Positions 44,513 to 51,533 of a stretch of 64,000 nucleotides of DNA are shown here, piece after piece. The DNA is taken from positions 425,834 to 489,833 of the forward strand of contig JAJFMD010000007.1 in the NCBI GenBank assembly GCA_021772335.1, given 5' to 3'. The stretch comes from Chlamydiota bacterium (GTDB lineage Bacteria; Chlamydiota; Chlamydiia; Chlamydiales; Rhabdochlamydiaceae). A program made the position numbers and the translations under genes. Under the pieces are notes generated by a model. The model was given only the letters and a program-made list of their open reading frames with translations. It did no database searches and had not been told where the DNA came from. Positions within the stretch are counted from its first letter, which is position 1. Each line of letters opens with the position of its first letter.

Positions 44513-45034
44513 ATGGATAGACCGGTCGAATGTGGTCATTGCCAATTACCTATTCAAACGATTTATAAAGAGATTGTCTCTGAAAATGTGACGTGTACGG
44601 GAATGTGTTCTGAATGTCCTGTCTTGGAGCGTAAATTGTATGGAACGAACAGGCAAAAGGGACTATTGCTAGCAGACAAAGGAACTGAGCTTTGCTGCGG
44701 CCAATGTCAAACGACATTTGAAGCGGTGAGAGAAGGACAATCTGTCGGTTGTATGCAATGTTATGAAATATTTTGTGATTTGATCGTTGAGCAGTTATTA
44801 CAACAAGACCTCATGCCGCCCCACGTTGCTATTAGCGCAAAAGAGAGAAGGCTTGCGTCTTTACATGTCCCTCGAGCTGGGCAACTTCAGGTTGATTTGC
44901 CTCTGAGCGAAAAGCTTTCTGAACTCAGTCGTTCACTCAATGATGCATTACGTAAAGAGAATTATGAGCAAGCCGCGATACTTCGCGACCAAATAAAAAA
45001 ACTTAAAGAAAAGAAGGGAGAGGATGCAGAGTAA
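44513..45034 (+). CDS. mcsA: McsA-like activator of protein-arginine kinase
   Basis: A 173-aa protein with two paired zinc-binding cysteine clusters (CGHC near residue 8, then CTGMCSEC; later CCGQC and VGCMQC), followed by a C-terminal UVR domain (around LNDALRKENYEQAAILRDQIKKLKE). McsA activates the kinase McsB and, in Firmicutes, the ClpC protease system. It overlaps the mcsB-like gene by 11 bases; the mcsA-mcsB pair near frr-pyrH-tsf-rpsB is conserved in Chlamydia. Confidence 0.9.
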   Translation: MDRPVECGHCQLPIQTIYKEIVSENVTCTGMCSECPVLERKLYGTNRQKGLLLADKGTELCCGQCQTTFEAVREGQSVGCMQCYEIFCDLIVEQLLQQDLMPPHVAISAKERRLASLHVPRAGQLQVDLPLSEKLSELSRSLNDALRKENYEQAAILRDQIKKLKEKKGEDAE

Positions 45035-46067
45035 ACTTCCCGAAACTTTTTTTTCTAATTTACCCTGGTATGCAGATTCTAAAAGAACGTTGCTTGCAAC
45101 ATCATTCCAGCTTTTACGCAATCTAAGCTGTTTTAATTTCCCCTCCAAGCTTGAATCTCAAGGATATCAGCAATTACAAAAGCAGCTGCATGACGCTTTT
45201 AACGATCTTCCTGAAATTCTTTTTTATCAAGGAGGAGAACTTAAGGGACTAGATAAGGAATTTTTGTTTGAACGATTTATGTGTTTAGAAGCATTTCAAG
45301 ACTCAGGAATGGAAGAAGCGTTCATTACTAATAAAACAGGTGATTTCTTAACAGTTATTAATAGCTCTGATCATTTAAGAATGCGTTCTATTGATTTTCA
45401 GGGAAAATGGGATGAGAGCTGGAGAAGGTTGTTATCCATTGAAGAACAATTAAGCAGAACACTTGAGTTTGCATATAACCCGCGTTTTGGATTTCTAACC
45501 GCTGATCCAGCTCATTGTGGTACAGGCCTGCGTATTCAATTTTATTTGCATTTGCCAGCGTTGATTCATAGTAATCTTTTAGAGCAACATCTTGAAAAAT
45601 TTAAAAACGAAGCTGTGAGTTTTTCTGGAATTGAAGGTTCGTTAATAAATCCTCCCGGTGATATTATTGTTCTACAAAATCGCTATACGATTGGGCTTAG
45701 CGAGGACAATATGATTGCAACAGTCAAGCAAATCTCTGAGCGATTGATCTTAGAAGAAGAGATGCAGCGTGATGAAATCAAATCGAGCAATTCTCAACAA
45801 TTTAAAGAACTCATTAGTCGAGCTATTGGCCTTTTATTGCACTCCATGCAACTTGAAGTAAAAGAAGCTCTTAATCTACTCAGCTTAATTCGCCTTGGCG
45901 GTGATCTCGGATGGATAAAAAACGTCGATAAATCAGCCATTGATCAAGCATTAATGAGCACTAGACGAGCACACCTTAGTTATCTTAATCCGGGCAATGA
46001 ACCGATAGAAAAACGCAGAGTCTCTTTTCTGCATCAAAAATTGCAAGGAATTGAAATGGAGCAGTAA
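45024..46067 (+). CDS. mcsB: Protein-arginine kinase McsB-like (phosphagen kinase family)
   Basis: A 347-aa phosphagen-kinase-fold protein. Recognisable motifs are VINSSDHLRMRSIDF (NxxDHxR), the catalytic-loop region FGFLTADPAHCGTGLRIQF, and the C-terminal GGDLGW. The family normally has SxCPTNxGTG at the catalytic loop; here it reads ADPAHCGTG, with the Cys moved to position 165. The N-terminal nucleotide-binding SSRIRLARN reads ATSFQLLRN. Activity or specificity may therefore differ from Bacillus McsB. Coupled to mcsA (11-base overlap) and to the next gene (TAATG). Confidence 0.88.
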   Translation: MQSKLPETFFSNLPWYADSKRTLLATSFQLLRNLSCFNFPSKLESQGYQQLQKQLHDAFNDLPEILFYQGGELKGLDKEFLFERFMCLEAFQDSGMEEAFITNKTGDFLTVINSSDHLRMRSIDFQGKWDESWRRLLSIEEQLSRTLEFAYNPRFGFLTADPAHCGTGLRIQFYLHLPALIHSNLLEQHLEKFKNEAVSFSGIEGSLINPPGDIIVLQNRYTIGLSEDNMIATVKQISERLILEEEMQRDEIKSSNSQQFKELISRAIGLLLHSMQLEVKEALNLLSLIRLGGDLGWIKNVDKSAIDQALMSTRRAHLSYLNPGNEPIEKRRVSFLHQKLQGIEMEQ

Positions 46068-46423
46068 TGGCTAATTGTTTGATGGAGAGCTCATCTTACT
46101 TCGAACCATTGACACTCTATGGCAACGACGGCAGTTATTTTTTTGACATATTACTTACTATTCCAGGCAACCCTAGGAACTTGTTTGATATCATCGAAAC
46201 GCGCTTGTACTATACAGTCGATGAACATTCAATGACCGAATGCTCTATTCGTTTAAAAAAACGAGTGGCCTCAGAGATTACATATTCTTTTAATAGCTTA
46301 GAAGGTTTATGTGTAGGAGTTTTTCGTTCTTTAAAAATCAAGCTCCCTTCAATGTCACTTGATGAAATGAAAGAATTGCGATTAAAGCATTCCTCTGGAG
46401 AAATACAGCTTTTCCATTGTTAA
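46067..46423 (+). CDS. Hypothetical protein coupled to mcsB
   Basis: A 118-aa soluble protein whose ATG overlaps the mcsB stop (TAATG), so it is very likely made with McsB. No known domain is recognised; it is a mixed alpha/beta protein with no signal peptide. In Chlamydia the gene after mcsB is the type III secretin sctC, which is absent here. The size would suit a secretion chaperone or an adaptor, but nothing in the sequence proves it. It converges with the methyltransferase gene (4-base overlap). Confidence 0.6.
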   Translation: MANCLMESSSYFEPLTLYGNDGSYFFDILLTIPGNPRNLFDIIETRLYYTVDEHSMTECSIRLKKRVASEITYSFNSLEGLCVGVFRSLKIKLPSMSLDEMKELRLKHSSGEIQLFHC

Positions 46424-46938
46424 GATTGATTATATAGGAAAATCGTACTGGAGTATAGATCCTCTATATGGAATTCCTGACTAGGTAAAACTTGTGGAAG
46501 AGTAAACGTATTAGATATCAATCGATGTTGAGTCGGTAAAATAGTCCTGATTTTTTCCATTGCTTTAGGATAGAGATAACAGACGATTGTGCTGTTGTTT
46601 TCTAAGCGTTTACGGAAGAAATCTTTTCTCAATAGTGTAAGATTTTTATATCGAAAAATAAAGTGCAGCGCTTTGGAAAAGGCGTAGGGAACAGGAGAGA
46701 GCTCATAGGCAATCACCTGCGTATTTTTGCACTTTTTGGCCAATGCAAAAGCGAGATTTCCCCAGCCACTTCCCAGCTCATAGATGATATTTGAGGTCTC
46801 CTCATCGATCAAATTGAGTATTGCTTCTCTAGATTTGTTCGACGAGGGCATTGGTGAGATTCCGCACCGAATACTGAAGATCACAATTGAGAAAAAGGCG
46901 ATGACTAAAATAGAGAGAAAAACTAATGGGATATTCAA
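46420..46938 (-). CDS. Membrane-anchored SAM-dependent methyltransferase, FAM173-like
   Basis: A 172-aa protein with one N-terminal membrane helix (about 3-22) and a compact class I methyltransferase core: motif I in IIYELGSGWGNLAFALA, a post-I acidic residue in AYELSPVP, and the CYLYPKAMEKI and SNTFTLPQ segments. This anchor-plus-core arrangement and the VxYLYP stretch match the FAM173 family, whose mitochondrial members methylate lysine of inner-membrane proteins. The bacterial substrate is unknown. It overlaps the upstream small gene by ATGA. Confidence 0.7.
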   Translation of the reverse strand: MNIPLVFLSILVIAFFSIVIFSIRCGISPMPSSNKSREAILNLIDEETSNIIYELGSGWGNLAFALAKKCKNTQVIAYELSPVPYAFSKALHFIFRYKNLTLLRKDFFRKRLENNSTIVCYLYPKAMEKIRTILPTQHRLISNTFTLPQVLPSQEFHIEDLYSSTIFLYNQS

Positions 46939-47144
46939 TGTGCAGTTTTCCAGATGAATTCGCCATCGGAATAGATCTCTTTTTGCTCTAACTTACCTGA
47001 GATTTTGTTATAGCGTGTTGTATCGTCGATATAATCGTATTTGGGCATGACAAAATAGAGTACAAAGCCAGTAATGACTAGAATTACACTCCATTTCAAG
47101 ATACCTAATAATACAACTTCGGCGATTGTTTTTTTTAAACTCAT
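46935..47144 (-). CDS. Small single-span membrane protein
   Basis: A 69-aa protein with one membrane helix (about residues 14-34: LGILKWSVILVITGFVLYF) and a polar, tyrosine-rich C-terminal tail. The start is ATG 47144, with AAGG about 7 bases upstream; an in-frame extension to 47177 is possible. Coupled by ATGA to the FAM173-like methyltransferase gene, which suggests a common role at the membrane. Not recognised otherwise. Confidence 0.5.
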   Translation of the reverse strand: MSLKKTIAEVVLLGILKWSVILVITGFVLYFVMPKYDYIDDTTRYNKISGKLEQKEIYSDGEFIWKTAH

Positions 47145-47222
47145 TGTAATACCTTCAATATTTGCATCTTTTTTCAAAATACCTGATGATGCATTCTTTT
47201 AAAAATATTTTTTGAGGCGGGC

Positions 47223-47948
47223 ATGATTGGAATTCTGTTGATGGCAGGAGAAGGCAAGCGCTTTGGCGGTGATTTGCCCAAGCAATTTTGTCTTTTAGGA
47301 GAGAAAAGAGTGTATCAATACGCTTTGGAAACTTTTGTGCGTAGTGAGTTGTTTGAAAAGATTATTTTGGTAGTAGCTAGCGATTGGATTGATTTAGTTA
47401 ATGAAGAAGTTGGACATATTGATCAGGTAATGATTGTTGAAGGAGGAAAGACGCGCCAGGAATCGACTTACCGCGCTTTGCTCTGTTGCCCTGAAGAAAC
47501 AGAAAATGTATTGATTCATTGTGCAGCGCGTCCCTTTGTTTCAGAAAGGATATTAAGAGAGAACATAGAGAGCTTAGGAAAATTTGATGCTATTAATACA
47601 TGTATTCCATCAAGCGATACGATTGTTGAAAGAGAAGGGATGGTAGTTAAAAATATTCCATTAAGGGAAAAGATGTGGAGAGGACAAACCCCCCAGAGTT
47701 TTAAATACCAAGTGATTTTAAAGGGGCATCAGCACGCGTTAAAGAAGGGGGAATACAACTGTAGTGATGATGCGCAGTTGGCTCTAAAATTGGGCTATAA
47801 TGTGGGAATTGTTGAAGGAGAGGAGTACAATTTCAAAATCACAGAATTAAGTGACTTGAAGATTGCGGAGTGTCTTGTAAAGGAATTGAGGCATGATGGA
47901 CTCGAACCATCGACCCTCTCATTAAAAGTGAGATGCTCTACCAACTGA
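47223..47948 (+). CDS. ispD: 2-C-methyl-D-erythritol 4-phosphate cytidylyltransferase
   Basis: The third enzyme of the MEP isoprenoid pathway; makes CDP-ME from CTP and MEP. The N-terminal signature LMAGEGKRFGGDLPKQFCLL and the VEGGKTRQES, HCAARPFVS and LREKMWRGQTPQSF motifs match the family. The core ends near residue 222; the final 19 or so codons are read from the antisense strand of the tRNA-Lys gene (47887-47959). The frame therefore ends inside an oppositely oriented tRNA, with a 62-base overlap. Confidence 0.92.
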   Translation: MIGILLMAGEGKRFGGDLPKQFCLLGEKRVYQYALETFVRSELFEKIILVVASDWIDLVNEEVGHIDQVMIVEGGKTRQESTYRALLCCPEETENVLIHCAARPFVSERILRENIESLGKFDAINTCIPSSDTIVEREGMVVKNIPLREKMWRGQTPQSFKYQVILKGHQHALKKGEYNCSDDAQLALKLGYNVGIVEGEEYNFKITELSDLKIAECLVKELRHDGLEPSTLSLKVRCSTN

Positions 47949-47959
47949 GCTAATGCCTC
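47887..47959 (-). tRNA. trnK: tRNA-Lys (anticodon TTT)
   Basis: 73 nt, CCA not encoded. Acceptor GAGGCAT pairs with ATGCCTC; D arm AGCTCAGTTGGTAGAGC; the anticodon loop CTTTTAA gives TTT; T loop GGTTCGAGTCC. Its 3' two-thirds overlaps the end of ispD on the opposite strand. Confidence 0.95.
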
Positions 47960-47999
47960 GTTTAGGTCATGTTTCTTTATATTGCAACATAACCATATT

Positions 48000-48074
<75 letters not shown>

Positions 48075-48123
48075 ATAAATTACGGTGTACTAGTTTAGGC
48101 GATCGATTGAAAAAAATGCAATC

Positions 48124-48675
48124 TCAAACAGTCATGATCTCTTTTTCTTTTTCCGTATAGAGGTCATCCACTTCCTGACAAAATTTGTCTGTGAGTTCTT
48201 GGATTAATTTTTCCTCTTTCTTCTGTATGTCTTCAGTAATTTCGCTGTCAGCTTTTTGTTTGCGAACTGTTTCATTAGCTTTTCGTCGCACATCGCGAAT
48301 GGTTACTTTTGCTTCTTCTGCTTTGCGTTTAGCAAGCTTGGCGATATCGCGGCGCATATTCTCATCCATTGGGGGAATATTGATACGAATAACATTACCA
48401 TCGACAACGGGTTGCACATTGAGATTGGCACGTTCAATCGCTTTTCCAATTGGATTTGCAGTTTGAGGATCGAAAGGAGAAATTAGTAATTGGCGCGCTT
48501 CAGCAGCAGAGACCGTAGCAAGATCTCGGAGGCGCATATTTGCACCATATACTTCAACCATTACACTATCGAGCATAGCAGGGTTAGCTCGGTTTGAACG
48601 TAAATTTTTAAGTTCTTGTTTAAAATGCTCTATAGCGGCTTGCATTTTCGCTTTGGTATCTTTTTCAATACTCAT
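48124..48675 (-). CDS. frr: Ribosome recycling factor
   Basis: Splits post-termination ribosomes together with EF-G. 183 aa. The conserved first helix (LKNLRSNRANPAMLD) and the domain II segment (MRLRDLATVSAAEARQLLISPFD), then NVIRINIPPMDENMRRDIAKLAKRKAEEAKVTIRDVRR-type C-terminal helices, are diagnostic. ATG 48675 is chosen because GAGGAG lies at normal distance; a GTG at 48681 would overlap the pyrH stop. Two bases separate it from pyrH. Confidence 0.96.
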   Translation of the reverse strand: MSIEKDTKAKMQAAIEHFKQELKNLRSNRANPAMLDSVMVEVYGANMRLRDLATVSAAEARQLLISPFDPQTANPIGKAIERANLNVQPVVDGNVIRINIPPMDENMRRDIAKLAKRKAEEAKVTIRDVRRKANETVRKQKADSEITEDIQKKEEKLIQELTDKFCQEVDDLYTEKEKEIMTV

Positions 48676-48677
48676 CT

Positions 48678-49406
48678 TCACTTCTCCTCAGTGATTAAAG
48701 ATCCGCCTTCATTTTTAAATACGGCATTTTTTAAAGATTCATTTTTAAACAAATTGAAAATGAAAATAGGAAGTTTATTTTCACGACAAAGTGCAAAGGC
48801 AGTAGCATCCATCACTTTTAAATCTTCTGATAAGGCTTTACTATAGCTAATTGTATCATATTTTTTTGCGTCCGAGTATTGAATGGGATCTTTATCGTAA
48901 ATGCCATCAACCTTAGTCGCTTTTAATAGAGCATCTGCTTTGATTTCGCACGCTTTGAGTGCAGCAGCTGTGTCTGTTGTGAAATAGGGCTTTCCTGTTC
49001 CCCCACAGAAAATCACGACCTCTTGATTTTCTAGGCTTTCAATTGCTTTCAAATGATGGAACTTTGGAACGATATCAGGACAATTTAGTTCGCTGTATAC
49101 TGTACTTTTGCATTGCAATGCTCGTAGAGATTGTTGCAAAAGGAGGCCGTTGATAACTGTTGCTAGCATGCCAATTTGATCAGCTGTTGAGCGATCAAAG
49201 TTTAACCCACCAACATCTTTTCCACGAAATATGTTTCCGCCGCCTATGACAATGGCAATTTCAACGCCTTGCTTTTGAAGAGCTACGATTTGCTTGCAGA
49301 GAGTGTGGCATGTTGAGTGATCAATGCCATCTTTGCGTTCTCCGAGAAGAGCTTCCCCGGAGATTTTGATCAAAATACGCCGATAAAGCGGCTGATTTGT
49401 TGTCAT
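48678..49406 (-). CDS. pyrH: Uridylate kinase
   Basis: Phosphorylates UMP to UDP; bacterial amino-acid-kinase fold. 242 aa. N-terminal ILIKISGEALLG, the IVIGGGNIFRG loop and the CGGTGKPYFTTDTAA motif are characteristic. The stop is followed two bases later by the frr start. Order rpsB-tsf-pyrH-frr is the common bacterial operon and that of Chlamydia. Confidence 0.97.
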   Translation of the reverse strand: MTTNQPLYRRILIKISGEALLGERKDGIDHSTCHTLCKQIVALQKQGVEIAIVIGGGNIFRGKDVGGLNFDRSTADQIGMLATVINGLLLQQSLRALQCKSTVYSELNCPDIVPKFHHLKAIESLENQEVVIFCGGTGKPYFTTDTAAALKACEIKADALLKATKVDGIYDKDPIQYSDAKKYDTISYSKALSEDLKVMDATAFALCRENKLPIFIFNLFKNESLKNAVFKNEGGSLITEEK

Positions 49407-49415
49407 AGACAGGCC

Positions 49416-50267
49416 CTATTCGCCCATTCTCCAACGTAAGAAGCGAGCGACTTTTAATGGTTTGCCGATCTCTTTCCCGCGCTTTTCGACTAACGCTGTA
49501 ATGGAAATCGAAGGATCTTTGATATATTTTTGGTTGACTAGGCACGCCTGATCATAGAATGCTTTGAGCTTACCGCCAATGATTTTATCAATCATTTGAG
49601 CTGGTTTGTTTTTTACCTGTTCACGAGCAATATCTTCTTCACGAGCAATGATTTCTTTGGGAACATCATTGGAAGAGAGATATTCAGGGTTTTCCGCAGC
49701 TGTATGCATAGCAATATCATGAGCTAATGCTTGCTGATCGGTAGCTCCTTCAATTTCAACAATCGTGACGATTTTTCCACCCATGTGCGAGTAGATACCA
49801 AAAGAGGAATTATTTCCTTTGTGCAGTATATCAAGTCTGCGAATTCGAATGTTTTCGCCGAGTTGTTGCATTAGGAGAGCTCGAAATTGATCGATAGTCA
49901 ACGATTTATCTTGTTCTGAGGGCAGCTCAAGAAATGCACTTAATGAAGCAGGGGCGCTTTGAGCAGCTTGCTTGCAAATATTGCTTACAAATGCAATGAA
50001 GTTTTCATTGTTTGCAACAAAATCTGTTTCAGAATTTACTTCAATGATAGCAATTGCTTGATTGCCTTCAGCAAAACCAATGGCTCCTTCGTTAGTTTCT
50101 CTGCCTTCTTTTTTGACAGCAGAAGCAAGTCCTGCCTTACGAAGGTTAGAAATTGCTAGTTCGATATCGCCTTTAGCTTCATCTAATGCTTGTTTGCATT
50201 TGCCCATGCCAATTCCAGTGCGCTCGCGAAGCTCTTTGATTAGGGCAGGTGTGATTTTTGTGGTCAT
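49416..50267 (-). CDS. tsf: Elongation factor Ts
   Basis: Nucleotide exchange factor for EF-Tu. 283 aa. The N-terminal UBA-like helix (IKELRERTGIGMGKCKQAL) and the NSETDFVANNENF motif that touches EF-Tu are clear. Of the tandem GTG-ATG-ATG codons at 50273-50265, the ATG at 50267 has the best spacing (7 bases) from AGGAGA; the ATG at 50270 overlaps the rpsB stop as TGATG. Confidence 0.96.
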   Translation of the reverse strand: MTTKITPALIKELRERTGIGMGKCKQALDEAKGDIELAISNLRKAGLASAVKKEGRETNEGAIGFAEGNQAIAIIEVNSETDFVANNENFIAFVSNICKQAAQSAPASLSAFLELPSEQDKSLTIDQFRALLMQQLGENIRIRRLDILHKGNNSSFGIYSHMGGKIVTIVEIEGATDQQALAHDIAMHTAAENPEYLSSNDVPKEIIAREEDIAREQVKNKPAQMIDKIIGGKLKAFYDQACLVNQKYIKDPSISITALVEKRGKEIGKPLKVARFLRWRMGE

Positions 50268-50269
50268 CA

Positions 50270-51064
50270 TCACTTCTCCTCTTTAGATTGCTTGTCTTCA
50301 GCTGTTTCCATCACCTCTGAGTTTTCGGCATTTTCGTCTTTTTTACCGCTGGTCGCATAGAGGCGCGACTTAGTTTGCTCAATCGTACTGGCAAGTGCTT
50401 GAAGAATTAGCTTAATGCTTTTGAGAGCATCATCATTACAAGCGATGATATGATCAATAGGGTCAGGGTCGCAGTTTGTATCAACAAGAGCCATGACTGG
50501 AATGCCAAGCTTTTTTGCTTCTTTAACTGCGATATGTTCACGACTAGGATCAACGACGATGACAAGTCCTGGAACTTTACGCATAGAGCGAATTCCAGAT
50601 AGGTTGCGATCGAGTTTAATTTGCTCTTTACCGAGCTGGGAGATCTCTTTTTTTGTTAGCCCTTCTCCACCAGATGCAATGCGTTTTTCGATTCTTTCAA
50701 GAGTCTTTACCGATTTGCGGATAGTTGAGAGGTTTGTTAAAGCTCCACCGAGCCAACGTTCACACATATAAAATTCACCACAGCGCTCAGCGCTCTCACG
50801 CACAATTGCCTTTGCTTGTTTTTTTGTTCCAACAAAGATGATTGATTTGCGTTTGCTAGCGACATCTGCAACGACTTGTACAGCATTGCGAATTTGCTGC
50901 ATGGTTTTTGCTAAATCGATGATATAAATACCATTGCGTTCTTCAAAGATGAAACGTTTCATCTTTGGATTCCAACGGCTTCTTTGGTGCCCGAAGTGAG
51001 CTCCGCTTTCTAGGAGATCTTTAATAGTGATCTCAACAGGTATATTTTTTTCTTGTGTTGCCAA
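50270..51064 (-). CDS. rpsB: 30S ribosomal protein S2
   Basis: 264 aa; conserved blocks LLESGAHFGHQRSRWNPKMKRF, FVGTKKQAKAIV, ERWLGGALTN and VPGLVIVVDPSREHIAVKEA are present. It leads the rpsB-tsf-pyrH-frr operon. The C terminus is extended by a charged Glu/Lys tail. A 10-bp inverted repeat and tRNA-Gly lie upstream on the same strand. Confidence 0.97.
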   Translation of the reverse strand: MATQEKNIPVEITIKDLLESGAHFGHQRSRWNPKMKRFIFEERNGIYIIDLAKTMQQIRNAVQVVADVASKRKSIIFVGTKKQAKAIVRESAERCGEFYMCERWLGGALTNLSTIRKSVKTLERIEKRIASGGEGLTKKEISQLGKEQIKLDRNLSGIRSMRKVPGLVIVVDPSREHIAVKEAKKLGIPVMALVDTNCDPDPIDHIIACNDDALKSIKLILQALASTIEQTKSRLYATSGKKDENAENSEVMETAEDKQSKEEK

Positions 51065-51127
51065 GCCTTGTCCCTTTTTTTGACGACGGCATCACTGGAT
51101 AGTGATTTCGGTCTTGGTTAATATTGA

Positions 51128-51148
51128 GCAAAGCAAAATTTGCTTTGC
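51128..51148. repeat. Inverted repeat in tRNA-Gly to rpsB spacer
   Basis: Perfect 10-bp arms GCAAAGCAAA (51128-51137) and TTTGCTTTGC (51139-51148) with a single central base. In RNA the inner pairs would open to form a loop. It lies 64 bases upstream of the rpsB start and could bind a regulator or act as a processing or attenuation hairpin. Confidence 0.5.
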
Positions 51149-51182
51149 GGTTATTGCTATAGTGGATTGTACATCAATCCTC

Positions 51183-51253
51183 AAGCGCCTGGTCAGAATC
51201 GAACTGACGCTAGTAGCTTGGAAGGCTACTGTTCTACCACTGAACTACAGGCG
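51183..51253 (-). tRNA. trnG: tRNA-Gly (anticodon TCC)
   Basis: 71 nt, CCA not encoded. Acceptor GCGCCTG with CAGGCGC; D arm AGTTCAGTGGTAGAAC; anticodon stem GTAGC/GCTAC around CTTCCAA, giving TCC; T arm GTCAGTTCGATTCTGAC. Upstream of rpsB on the same strand, as in Chlamydia. From its end to the PBP2 start (51254-51533) there is no gene; I see only the decayed palindrome copy. Confidence 0.95.
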
Positions 51254-51471
51254 CATACTGCATTGATTTTCATCAAACTAGCTGTTAGTTGAAAAACCTG
51301 CGCTTATCTACACTCGATCTTAATAGACAGCATATACTTTCAATTAAAAGCGAGGGAAATCATTGCAGATATGAGCTTAATGATCAATGATTTTTTGCTA
51401 TGGCAAGGACCATATATGGCCGATCTAAAAGAAACTGGCTTTAAAAAGTATTTTTTGGATAACTGGATTAG

Positions 51472-51499
51472 GCAGAAGTGAAAATAGCTTTACATCTGC
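51472..51499. repeat. Dispersed intergenic palindrome, decayed copy 4
   Basis: The right arm TTTACATCTGC is intact; the left arm reads GCAGAAGTGAA instead of GCAGATGTAAA, and the loop reads AATAGC in place of ACAGC. It lies 34 bases upstream of the PBP2 start. Confidence 0.55.
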
Positions 51500-51533
51500 A
51501 AGTAAAAATTTCTTTATAGAGGCAATTAGCAGA

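Noticed and set aside
47223..47948. ispD as a frameshifted pseudogene
   Set aside because: All family motifs are in one frame and the core domain is complete before the tRNA overlap; only the tail is unusual.
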